NCBI GenBank assembly: GCA_028288365.1
Contig: JAQBNU010000094.1
Coordinates: forward strand, 51,578 to 115,577
DNA: 64,000 nt
DNA from: Chitinophagaceae bacterium
GTDB lineage: Bacteria > Bacteroidota > Bacteroidia > Cytophagales > Cytophagaceae
Reading direction: 5' to 3'
Under the pieces are notes generated by a model. That model saw only the letters and a list, made by a program, of their open reading frames with translations, did not search any database and was not told where the DNA came from. Both the position numbers and the translations under genes were made by a program. Of the stretch, positions 19,801 to 27,083 are shown piece after piece (positions within the stretch are counted from its first letter, which is position 1; every line of letters starts with the position of its first letter).

Positions 19801-19907
19801 TTACACTTTATGTAATTCCTGCTATTTATACCTTCTTTTCAAGGAACAAACGTCGGAAGACTTTTGATGAAGAACCTGTAGAGGAACAGGAGTTGGAACA
19901 TGTGTAA
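16812..19907 (+). CDS. RND efflux permease (AcrB/HAE1 family)
   Basis: A 1031-residue inner-membrane drug/lipophile:proton antiporter. It starts with the typical SSISIKRPVLAIVMNLIIIFFG first helix. The proton-relay acidic pair is visible in VVDDGIVVTENI and the conserved Lys in VTKNGILIVEF. The length and the two large periplasmic loops fit the HAE1 group. No TolC-type outer-membrane channel gene accompanies it here, so one encoded elsewhere must serve. Placement inside a sulfatase island suggests export of a hydrophobic or toxic compound linked to that pathway, which is inference. A clear terminator follows at 19916-19955. Confidence 0.95.
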   Translation: MSLSSISIKRPVLAIVMNLIIIFFGYLGFRSLGIREFPVIESPVVSVRTAYAGASAEIIESQITYPLEKALNGIEGVKSIASTSSLGSSSISVEFDLNADLETVTNDVRDKVSQTVRSLPPDLDAPPVISKDVGGEYIIVMTVTNDKMTDLEVNDYVDNKILPRLQTIKGVANVYIFGEKKYAMRLWLDPTKMAAYKVTVQDVRQALDLENVELPTGRLEGNRTELTVKTNARLKSEYDFNNMIVRSDNGKTIRLQDVGYANLGAENEETIFRINDIPSLGCSIVPQPGANHTEIADEFYKVYAQLQKELPSDFKLSISTDNTRFIDRSITEVTETLIIAILLVVVIIYLFFRDWSIALRPLIDIPVSLIGTFFIMYLFGFSINVLTLLAIVLATGLVVDDGIVVTENIFKKAEQGLPPFRAAIEGSNEITFAVISTSITLTAIFLPIIFMQGFVGKLFMEFGVVVASAVLISIFVSLSLTPMLNAWMVHDHTKKSRFYTWSEPFFVWLNDFYKRSLTNFLKRRGLAFVILGIATAMTVFLWKIVPSELTPIEDRNMLRITMTLPEGASYEYADEFMLNYIQLIRDSIPENKLVMAITAATPGGSSAGVNSGFSRVALVDPNQRERSQQQIADKINQLVKVYPEAKVQVGQDQTINTGFRGLPIQYVIQAPSFEKLKEVLPKFMEEAQKDPTFSLVDVNLKFNRPEIQVLINREKARNLGVTVSDIAQTLQLALSGQRFGFFNRNERQYQVIGQFDRVNRNETLDLRNIYVRNNLGNLIQLDNLVKFEESSNPPQLFRYNRFQAATISAGLAPGKTIGEGLKVMDEIRDNVLDDSFSTALLGASRDFVESSSNTSYIFILALILVYLILAAQFESFIDPLIIMLTVPLALAGGIFSLWYFNQTNNIFSQIGMIMLIGLVTKNGILIVEFANNLKSSGMSPREAALEAANGRLRPILMTSLATIAGALPIAVAFGAAAKSRMGMGIVIVGGLFISLVFTLYVIPAIYTFFSRNKRRKTFDEEPVEEQELEHV

Positions 19908-19915
19908 TAAGGAAT

Positions 19916-19955
19916 AGCGATTAGAAATTCGAAAAGATTTCTAATCGCTGTTTTT
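19916..19955 (+). terminator. Rho-independent terminator after the RND permease
   Basis: A 13-bp inverted repeat (agcgattagaaat, 19916-19928, with 19937-19949) is followed by GTTTTT. It closes the RND unit and separates it from the solute-binding-protein unit. Confidence 0.8.
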
Positions 19956-20032
19956 GCTCTGTTTGACTCTTTTTTTGCTTTCCTTACCACTAAATAATTT
20001 CTTAAACTATACTAATCCTATAGAATATATAG

Positions 20033-20039
20033 TACTTTG
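20033..20039 (+). promoter_or_regulatory. Possible -7 promoter element (TACTTTG)
   Basis: The word TACTTTG resembles the Bacteroidota -7 box (TAnnTTTG) with one base fewer between TA and TTTG. It lies about 45 bp before the ATG at 20085 and after a terminator, where a new promoter is expected. No matching TTTG -33 box was found, so confidence is low. Confidence 0.3.
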
Positions 20040-20084
20040 CATGGTCTTCCACAGTGTTCCACTCATTAAACAATTTCCAGTAGT

Positions 20085-20990
20085 ATGAAAAAGACATTCG
20101 CCCTAGTAGTTTTATTGACAACGGTACTTTCCATGCATGCTTTGCAGGCACAGCAAGGCAAGGATAGCAAAGTGATCATTACAGGAACTCGATTCACGTA
20201 TCCAGTGATCGAAAAATGGGTTTCTGAATTTAAGAAAAGCCACCCTGGTATAAATATCGCATTGGCACCGCTCGGTACGCCGGCAGCTGATTCTGCTAAT
20301 TTGAAAATCACATCTCACGATGTAATAGTGGCGGATCTTGCAGCAGGTGAAACTTATATAGCCGTTGCCAAATATGGATTGCTGGCCATTGCCAACGCAA
20401 AATCTCCTTTGGTCTCTTACTATAAGAACAGAGGTCTAAAGGAATCTGATATCAATAAGTTATTTTTTGCAGGAAGCACCAGTACTTCTAAAGACTATGT
20501 GGTGTATACCCGCGAACAAAAATCCTGTGCGCCGATTTCTTTTGCAGCGAACTATGGTCATGACTTTGCTGATTTATCCGGAACAAAAGTAAAAGGAGAC
20601 GACAAAGCTTTATTTGTTGCGCTAAAAAAAGATTCACTGGGAATTTCTTATAATAATTTGGGTTATGTATACGATGTGCATACACGTAAGCTGGTAGATG
20701 GCATTGCTATATTGCCGATCGATTTAAATCAAAATGATAGAATCGATGCCGATGAAAGATTTTATAACACATTGGATGAAGTCATTGCTAAATATGAAAC
20801 TACAACGAACAAGTTGCTGGCTGTAGAAGATGTAAATGTTGTATACGCTAAAAAAACTTCCAATGCCAATATAGATTTGTTTCTAAACTGGGTGTTAACA
20901 GAAGGACAACAATACAACCATGAAGTAGGTTTTCTGAATTTTAAAACGGAAGAGCTGAACAAACAGAAGCTGGTTTTAAAAAGTAAGTAG
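20085..20990 (+). CDS. Orphan periplasmic solute-binding protein (PstS/ModA-like)
   Basis: A 301-residue type 2 periplasmic binding protein. After a signal peptide (ends LQAQ) it opens with VIITGTRFTYPVIEKWVSEFKKSHPG, the pattern of PstS/ModA-type proteins binding oxyanions such as phosphate, molybdate or sulfate, then SHDVIVADLA. The last third contains LDEVIAKYETTTNKLLAVEDVN and a C-terminal helix pair. No ABC permease or ATPase gene is nearby, so it may sense or deliver rather than feed a local importer. It begins a new unit after a terminator; the next small gene starts 20 bp downstream. Confidence 0.75.
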   Translation: MKKTFALVVLLTTVLSMHALQAQQGKDSKVIITGTRFTYPVIEKWVSEFKKSHPGINIALAPLGTPAADSANLKITSHDVIVADLAAGETYIAVAKYGLLAIANAKSPLVSYYKNRGLKESDINKLFFAGSTSTSKDYVVYTREQKSCAPISFAANYGHDFADLSGTKVKGDDKALFVALKKDSLGISYNNLGYVYDVHTRKLVDGIAILPIDLNQNDRIDADERFYNTLDEVIAKYETTTNKLLAVEDVNVVYAKKTSNANIDLFLNWVLTEGQQYNHEVGFLNFKTEELNKQKLVLKSK

Positions 20991-21010
20991 TTTAAACTTA
21001 AAACGGAACG

Positions 21011-21208
21011 ATGATGATGAGAAGTATAATAGCTCCTTTCTTCCTGGCAATAAGTATGCTGGTTGCGATCCCTTTTTCCATATTCTCTGTACTGTTCTCG
21101 CTTGTGGCCATATATGCCCATTCTTTATTTACATCTAAAAATAAGAGCCATAACATCAACACACAGAAGATAGACTTATCGCTTCTTAGAAATGCTGACG
21201 CTGCTTAA
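21011..21208 (+). CDS. Small membrane protein, 65 residues
   Basis: A short open frame starting with three ATGs (21011, 21014, 21017). Residues 5-40 are strongly hydrophobic and would make one long or two short membrane helices; the tail (NTQKIDLSLLRNADAA) is polar. It lies 20 bp after the solute-binding-protein gene and 31 bp before the next small membrane gene. I do not recognise a family. The tight spacing and same strand support it as real. Confidence 0.55.
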   Translation: MMMRSIIAPFFLAISMLVAIPFSIFSVLFSLVAIYAHSLFTSKNKSHNINTQKIDLSLLRNADAA

Positions 21209-21239
21209 TATTATTTGTTCCATTATAAACTCCAACGAT

Positions 21240-21401
21240 ATGACACTGAACGATACTGAAATTATCATTAAAAAAGTGGCGATAGGTATTTTGATATACC
21301 TGATACCTGTCATCCTCATTGTTGGAGGATTATGGCTGACGACGATCGTTCTTAAAAAAGACAAATCAATACAACCTACGAGTTATTCTGTTCAACCATA
21401 A
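21240..21401 (+). CDS. Small membrane protein resembling the N-terminus of the hydroxylase downstream
   Basis: A 53-residue protein with one predicted membrane helix (about 12-34, KKVAIGILIYLIPVILIVGG). An earlier in-frame ATG at 21192 overlaps the previous gene and is less likely. The helix region resembles the first helix of the next protein (KNAGLSLFIYLLPIALMIGV): both have a charged lead, then x-IYL-P-x-x-L-x-x-G. The next gene starts 11 bp later. This could be a partial duplication turned into a small subunit or regulator of the hydroxylase. No known family recognised. Confidence 0.55.
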   Translation: MTLNDTEIIIKKVAIGILIYLIPVILIVGGLWLTTIVLKKDKSIQPTSYSVQP

Positions 21402-21412
21402 ATTTTATTACT

Positions 21413-22492
21413 ATGGAACAATTACAACTAAAGAGAATTGCCAAAAATGCCGGATTAAGTTTGTTCATCTATCTTTTACCTATCGCGTTAATGATAGGTG
21501 TGTTTTCCTTTACAGGACAACACCCATGGGATAATCCGGTGAAGTCATTCAATATAGTGGATGCAAATACGGATACATTTTTAGGATGGATCACCTCCGT
21601 TTTTGACCACATTCAAACCTGGGGACTCACAGTTATTGTACTGGTACTGGGGATAGCAGAGTTTTCATTAGGCTTGTACGAAGAAGAAAAATGGAATAAG
21701 AATGAGAAGATTTTAGACATCGTATGCTTTATATTGCCTAAAATAATCATCGGTCCGATCGTTGCTTATTTTACACTTAAGATACTTCCTATTACGGTTC
21801 CTTTTTTGAAAAATGAGTTCTCATGGGTTCCGTTTTTTTGGGGTGTGATCATCATTGCGATAGCTGATGATCTGACACAATATTGGTACCATCGTTTACA
21901 CCATCAGGTGCCTTTTCTTTGGAGATTTCACCGTACACATCATTCTGCTCCCTATATGGGAATGGCCATGAACTCCAGACAAAATATTTTGTATACAGTA
22001 TTTTTCTCTCAAATTTACGTGACCGCTACGTTGGTGTACTTAGGTTTAGGTTTTCCTGCCCTTTTTGTGCGTGTTCTGAAATCTCTCATCACGCTATTTG
22101 CACATTCAAGCATCAAATGGGACAAGCCTTTTTACGATAACAAATGGCTTCATCCTATCGCATGGGTGATGGAGCGTTTGATTTCTACTCCTGCCACACA
22201 TCATGCCCACCATGCCGATTCTCACGACGATGGTGTTGGTCACTACAAAGGAAATTTCGGAAACATGTTTTTTATATGGGATCTTATTTTCAAAACAGGT
22301 ATCATCACGCGTCAGTATCCTGCTGGCTATGGATTGAAATATTACCAGGGTGAGGAATGGTATGCGCAATTGTTATGGCCCATTTTGAAATCAAAGAAAG
22401 AAGGAAGCGAATTAGCAGCAGACGGACCAGAAGTGTTTGACGAGCAAACACAATTGAATGAACAGCCTCAACTGATATACCAAACGAAATAG
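21413..22492 (+). CDS. Sterol desaturase / fatty acid hydroxylase family protein
   Basis: A 359-residue integral membrane di-iron enzyme candidate. The three histidine clusters of the family are present: HRLHH at 160-164, HRTHH at 173-177 and HHAHH at 263-267, with a further GHYKGNFGNMFFIWD segment. Several membrane helices (about 14-32, 68-85, 105-130, 137-152, 195-230) surround them. Family members hydroxylate or desaturate lipid chains, sterols or carotenoids; the substrate here is unknown. It ends the unit begun by the solute-binding protein and is followed by a strong terminator. Confidence 0.9.
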   Translation: MEQLQLKRIAKNAGLSLFIYLLPIALMIGVFSFTGQHPWDNPVKSFNIVDANTDTFLGWITSVFDHIQTWGLTVIVLVLGIAEFSLGLYEEEKWNKNEKILDIVCFILPKIIIGPIVAYFTLKILPITVPFLKNEFSWVPFFWGVIIIAIADDLTQYWYHRLHHQVPFLWRFHRTHHSAPYMGMAMNSRQNILYTVFFSQIYVTATLVYLGLGFPALFVRVLKSLITLFAHSSIKWDKPFYDNKWLHPIAWVMERLISTPATHHAHHADSHDDGVGHYKGNFGNMFFIWDLIFKTGIITRQYPAGYGLKYYQGEEWYAQLLWPILKSKKEGSELAADGPEVFDEQTQLNEQPQLIYQTK

Positions 22493-22502
22493 ATGACAAA
22501 TA

Positions 22503-22539
22503 AAAAACACCAAATGAATCCGCATCGTTTGGTGTTTTT
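22503..22539 (+). terminator. Rho-independent terminator after the hydroxylase gene
   Basis: A 12-bp inverted repeat (aaaaacaccaaa at 22503-22514 with tttggtgttttt at 22528-22539) has A- and T-rich flanks and lies 11 bases after the stop codon. It can work in both directions. Confidence 0.8.
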
Positions 22540-22579
22540 ATTTGAATACCTGATGTACACTTCATTAAATTGAATACCA

Positions 22580-23428
22580 TTGAATCCATTTGGCATCCGA
22601 ATATCTTTTGCAATAGATAAACGAATCATATTGTTTGTAGGTGTTTTATCATACCATTCTGTTTTTGCACAAATCAGTCCGCCTGGATTAGGCAATGCGA
22701 ATACAGCAAGTTGGTTTGCCATCGGCATAAGACAAAGACTGGATAGTGCGAACCATAAACAAATGGTTACCTATATTGGTACAGGTAGAATCAGTGATCC
22801 GGATAATTACGATCCATTTAAAAAAGCAGCGATTCTGGTTTTGAATAAAGAATTCTATAACCTCTTTCACAAAAACTGGCAGTATAGTGTGGCGTTGAGT
22901 TACAGAAGACAAAACGAGTACGCAGAGGATGCTCCGTATGAGAAACAAAGCACAGGATACAAACAAGAGTTCCGATTGTACGGTAGGTATTCTTATATCC
23001 TAAGAAATAAAAAATTAAAATGGGTGAATACTTTTCGCCAAGAATTCAGAAAGTTTGATACCGATAAATTTAAAGATTGGGACGAGACTTACCAATTGCG
23101 TTCGAGGTTTAGGACACAGCTGACATGGAATATTGACAAACGTAAAATTCACAGTTTGGTAACGAGTGCTGAAGTTTTGTTTTCCATCAGCAAAGAATTG
23201 AATAATGGATGGAGTGATTTTGATTACCGTGAAAGTCGTTTTTGTTTATACTATTCATTTGCTCCTTCTCAATCTCCGCTTGTCTTTAACGTAGGTTACA
23301 TGAACAATTTATTAGGAAAGTACGGAGCACTGACCGATGCACATTACATGGCACTTGACATCATCTGGAACGATCCTTTCGGTAGTTTGAAACGGAAGAA
23401 AGTGATTCCTGATGCTATCTTTAATTAA
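22580..23428 (+). CDS. DUF2490 outer-membrane protein (non-ATG start)
   Basis: About 282 residues. The frame is closed by a stop at 22571 and has no ATG before the signal-peptide end, so translation must start at a TTG (22580 or 22631). The leader then runs through LFVGVLSYHSVFAQ. The mature part fits DUF2490, a beta-barrel-like family: SWFAIGIRQRL, alternating strands, YRRQNEYAEDAPYEKQ, LRSRFRTQLTW, and closing LVFNVGYMNNLLG. Function of the family is unknown. It sits just before a truncated sulfatase. A lost start codon through mutation is an alternative to natural TTG initiation. Confidence 0.75.
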   Translation: MNPFGIRISFAIDKRIILFVGVLSYHSVFAQISPPGLGNANTASWFAIGIRQRLDSANHKQMVTYIGTGRISDPDNYDPFKKAAILVLNKEFYNLFHKNWQYSVALSYRRQNEYAEDAPYEKQSTGYKQEFRLYGRYSYILRNKKLKWVNTFRQEFRKFDTDKFKDWDETYQLRSRFRTQLTWNIDKRKIHSLVTSAEVLFSISKELNNGWSDFDYRESRFCLYYSFAPSQSPLVFNVGYMNNLLGKYGALTDAHYMALDIIWNDPFGSLKRKKVIPDAIFN

Positions 23429-23491
23429 GTAGAAAGAGAAACCACTAGTTATTAAAATAGAAATATGCTTAAAGGATAAGTGAAATCAAGT

Positions 23492-24442
23492 ATGAGCAAT
23501 GCAAAAAAAATACCGGCTTTGATTGTGTTACAAGTGTTCATTGTATGGATGAATGCCTTGAATGTTTTTGCTTTACCTGAAAAACAGATTGCCAAATCAA
23601 AGACAAATATCATCCTGATCGTCACAGATGATCAGGGTTATGGAGACTTAGGTGTTCACGGAAATCCTTATATAAAAACACCTCACATCGATAAGTTGGC
23701 CGGCAGATCTACACGACTGACGAATTACCATAATTCTCCTGTATGCGCACCTACGCGCTCGAGTTTGCTCACAGGGAGATACCATCAACGTACCGGTGTA
23801 CGGGACACCTGGAACAACGGTGCCATCATGGCTATGGAAGAAAATACACTGGCAGAAATTCTTTTGCAAAATGGTTACCAGACGGGCATTATTGGTAAAT
23901 GGCACTTAGGAGACAACTATCCTTTCTGTCCTTCAGAGCAAGGCTTTCAGTATAGCTTTATTCACGGTGGTGGTGGCATCGGTCAACCGGGAGATGATAT
24001 GGCTAATTATGTAAGAACCGATAGTTGTTACTTCAATACCGTTGTTCTTGAAAATAATCATCGCAAGGCTACGCAAGGATATTGCACCGATGTGTTTACA
24101 GACAGGGCACTGAAATTTATTCAGGAAAAAAAGAACGATCCGTTTTTTCTTTACCTGACGTATAACGTTCCGCACGATCCACTTCAGGTTTCACAAAAAT
24201 ATTATGACTTATACAAAGACCTTAAATTTGATACACCCTTTGATCAACAAACAGAAGAAGCCTGGTCGGAGATGACCGATAAAGACAAAGAAGAGGCACG
24301 TCGCGCTTATGCGATGATCACTAACATTGACGATAATGTGGGACGTATTGTCGCAGAAGTAAAGAAGCAATCTCTCGAAGAGAATACCCTCATCATTTTT
24401 ATGACCGATAATCTAGATGATTTAATATACGTTTCGAAATAA
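23492..24442 (+). pseudogene. Truncated sulfatase (C-terminal third missing)
   Basis: The first 316 residues of a Cys-type sulfatase: signal peptide, VTDDQGYGDLG, CAPTRSSLLTGR (C85), GKWHLGDNYPF, and TLIIFMTDN. Directly after the metal-binding DN pair the frame runs into an unrelated tail LDDLIYVSK and a stop at 24440-24442. Complete sulfatases continue here with G and about 130-250 residues more, including active-site lysine and structural strands, so this product is probably inactive. The ATG at 23492 is preferred to a GTG at 23480. The sharp end suggests a deletion that fused two reading frames. The next coding start lies 21 bp downstream. Confidence 0.8.
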
Positions 24443-24463
24443 AATAAAAGCAAAAATTAGAAC

Positions 24464-25029
24464 ATGAAATACTTTGCACTGATCATTTTACTTGTTACAT
24501 CTATTCATGTTATCGCTCAACAAAAGAAGGAATCATTCCAGCAAAGAAGCTAGAAGGTAATTTATCGACAACAACTGTGAAGGTCCCTTATCCTGTGCGC
24601 AACGATACTGCAGCCGTATACGACGAGATTGTAACACTGCGTTATTCCAAAATTAAAAAAGGAACATTCCCGCAATGGCTGAAGGTGAGTCAGGAAGGTG
24701 TGTGGCCTTATTTTGAAAAGTTGGGTGCGCGTATTATCGGTGCTTGGTTGGTGGTGCCTGTCACAGAAGTCAATGGTGATGTTGCTTCTGCAGAGTACGA
24801 TGAAATCTATTTGGTGACACGCTACGCCAACCTGGAACATTGGAAGGCGACACGCGATCCGATTACCTTAGGAGGCAATGGACCGGATTATGAAAAGTGT
24901 AAAGCCACATTAAAAATAAGAGAAGACCTCACGATTGTGTCTACCGTGCAATTCCTTCATGGCAGCATGGCACAGAACGGCCCTTATTTTCTCCCAGGTT
25001 TGAAAGAAGGATATGAAATTAAAAAATAA
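24464..25029 (+). pseudogene. NIPSNAP-like secreted protein, frameshifted
   Basis: A signal peptide (from ATG 24464 to VIAQ) is in one frame, but the body (NLSTTTVKVPYPVRN to GLKEGYEIKK, stop 25027-25029) is in another. Reading continuously needs a -1 shift near 24521-24526, where the sequence is CAACAAAAG; one extra A there gives a smooth QQKEGIIPAKKLEG. The body, with TLRYSKIKKGTFPQWLK, GARIIGAWLVV and YDEIYLVTRYANLEHWKATRD, looks like a NIPSNAP-type dimeric alpha-beta barrel, of unknown role here. It may be a true frameshift mutation or an assembly error. It lies between a truncated sulfatase and an intact one. Confidence 0.7.
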
Positions 25030-25110
25030 GCACTAAAATTTTACCTTAATAATCTACTAACACGATGGAATAAGTAGATAAATAATTTCAACAACTAGAT
25101 GAATATAAAA

Positions 25111-26985
25111 ATGAAAAAGACAAAACTATTTTTATCACTCGTGCTTGTGGCAGGAACGTTGGTTTCTCATGCACAGCAGAACCAGGAATGGAAAGGCAAG
25201 ATTGCCAAGAACGCAGCAGAAGCTACGCCTTACAAAATTCAATACAATACCAAAGCTCCAGCAGGAGTGCCGAATGTGGTATTGATCTTATTGGATGATG
25301 TGGGTTATGGTGCCAGCAGCGCTTTTGGAGGATTGATTCAAACACCGAATTTAGAAGAGCTAGCGAATGGCGGACTTCGTTTCACCAATTTCCATACGAC
25401 AGGTATTTGTTCACCTACACGTGCGGCTTTATTGACAGGTCGTAATCACCATGCCGTGGGTATGGGTTTGTTCCCGCCTCCTTTTATTTATGGAGACTTC
25501 CCTGGTTACAATGGACATATCCTTCCTGAAAACGGAACGATAGCTGAAGTGTTACAAAGCAACGGTTACAATACGTATCAGGTAGGGAAGTGGCACTTGA
25601 CTCCAGGCGCAGAATACACTGATCTTGGACCTTTCCTAAGATGGCCGTCTGGTAAAGGCTTCGACCATAACTTGAGTTTCTTAGGTGGAGCTACTGATCA
25701 ATACAAGATCGATAATTTTGTAGAAGACAACCAACGCATTAAATCCGATGATAGTACACACTTGAATAAATTGTTGACGGATAAATCCATCAGTTATATT
25801 TCTAAACAAAAATCCATTGCACCAGACAAGCCATTCTTCCTATACTATGCAACGGGTGCTGCCCATGCGCCACACCAGGTGTCTAAAGAATGGAGCGATA
25901 AATACAAAGGCAAGTTTGATGCAGGGTGGGATGTATACCGTGAACAAGTATTTACCAATCAGAAAAAACTGGGTGTGATTCCAGCTACTGCCAAATTGCC
26001 TGAACGTAATGCTTTCCTCAAAGCATGGAAGAGCTTGCCTCCGGAAGAACAAAAAGTGAACGCGCGCTTTATGGAAGTGTATGCTGGATTTCTGGAATAT
26101 ACAGACTATGAAATTGGCCGTCTGATCAAGCATTTGAAAGAATCAGGTCAATTTGACAACACCGCTTTTTTCGTGATCATCGGCGACAATGGGGCGAGTA
26201 AAGAAGGAACGGAATACGGTGTAACCACTAAAAATCCGAATGCCACAACAGGTATTGAAAATCAATTGTCGCGCGCTGAATATGCAACATTCATTCAAGG
26301 TGAATACGATAAGATCGGTACACCAGAAGTGATCTCTGCTGCTAACTATCCATTGGGCTGGGCACAGGCTGCGAATACTCCATTCAAATTCTGGAAGCAG
26401 GATGCCAACGCAGAAGGTGGTACACACAATCCTTTGATCGTATCTTATCCAAAAGTAATCAAAGAAAAAGGTGGGCTTCGTAACCAGTACGGTCACGTAA
26501 ACGATATCTATCCAACCATACTAGAGTTTGCAGGAATACAACAACCTGATAAACTTAAAAACGTGACGCAAAAACCATTGCACGGTACAAGTCTTGTATA
26601 TGCAGTGAATGATAAAGCGGCAGCTACCAAACATACGCAACAATACTATACCATTTTTGGAAATAGAGCGATTGTAAAAGACGGATGGAAAGCTTCTGCG
26701 GCACATCATCCAAATCCTTTGGACTTGGCTTACTACAAAGGCGAAGCTAAACCGTCTGTTACCAACAATGCCGACAACGATGTGTGGGAATTATATAACC
26801 TGAACGAAGACTTCAACGAGTTGAACAACCTGGCTAAAAAGAATCCAGAAAAGTTAAAAGAATTGAAAGACTTATATGATCAGGATGCAGCAAAATACAA
26901 CATCTATCCGTTGGTGGATATTGAATATTACATCCAGCAAATCAAGTTGGGTAACTCAATAGTTTCACCAGTACCTGCTAAATAA
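25111..26985 (+). CDS. Arylsulfatase without lectin-like domain
   Basis: A 624-residue secreted sulfatase; the ATG at 25111 is preferred over 25099 for its signal peptide (ends VSHAQ). Motifs: LLDDVG, CSPTRAALLTGR (C100), GKWHLTP, GAAHAPHQVSKEW, IGDNGASKEG, and the ending AAKYNIYPL that in the longer paralogs is the junction to the lectin-like domain. Here it ends about 20 residues after this point, so the extra domain is absent. It is clearly a tandem duplicate of the next gene (27084), with the same shared opening QEWKGKIAKNAAEA. Substrate unknown. Confidence 0.93.
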   Translation: MKKTKLFLSLVLVAGTLVSHAQQNQEWKGKIAKNAAEATPYKIQYNTKAPAGVPNVVLILLDDVGYGASSAFGGLIQTPNLEELANGGLRFTNFHTTGICSPTRAALLTGRNHHAVGMGLFPPPFIYGDFPGYNGHILPENGTIAEVLQSNGYNTYQVGKWHLTPGAEYTDLGPFLRWPSGKGFDHNLSFLGGATDQYKIDNFVEDNQRIKSDDSTHLNKLLTDKSISYISKQKSIAPDKPFFLYYATGAAHAPHQVSKEWSDKYKGKFDAGWDVYREQVFTNQKKLGVIPATAKLPERNAFLKAWKSLPPEEQKVNARFMEVYAGFLEYTDYEIGRLIKHLKESGQFDNTAFFVIIGDNGASKEGTEYGVTTKNPNATTGIENQLSRAEYATFIQGEYDKIGTPEVISAANYPLGWAQAANTPFKFWKQDANAEGGTHNPLIVSYPKVIKEKGGLRNQYGHVNDIYPTILEFAGIQQPDKLKNVTQKPLHGTSLVYAVNDKAAATKHTQQYYTIFGNRAIVKDGWKASAAHHPNPLDLAYYKGEAKPSVTNNADNDVWELYNLNEDFNELNNLAKKNPEKLKELKDLYDQDAAKYNIYPLVDIEYYIQQIKLGNSIVSPVPAK

Positions 26986-27000
26986 ATAGTAAACAGTGAA

Positions 27001-27062
27001 CGGTGAGCAATGAACAGTATAGTAGTATATCACTATATCACTATACTGTTCATTGCTCACCG
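27001..27062. repeat. 22-bp perfect inverted repeat between two sulfatases
   Basis: Arms at 27001-27022 and 27041-27062 (core ggtgagcaatgaacagtata) are perfect complements around an 18-base AT-rich loop. This is one of the longest hairpins in the window and sits between the tandem sulfatases at 25111 and 27084. No T-run follows the right arm. Confidence 0.7.
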
Positions 27063-27083
27063 TCACAAAATTAATTCATACCA

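Noticed and set aside
21192..21401. Longer version of the small membrane protein starting at 21192
   Set aside because: It would overlap the previous gene by 17 bases and adds a poorly conserved-looking lead; the ATG at 21240 fits the spacing better.
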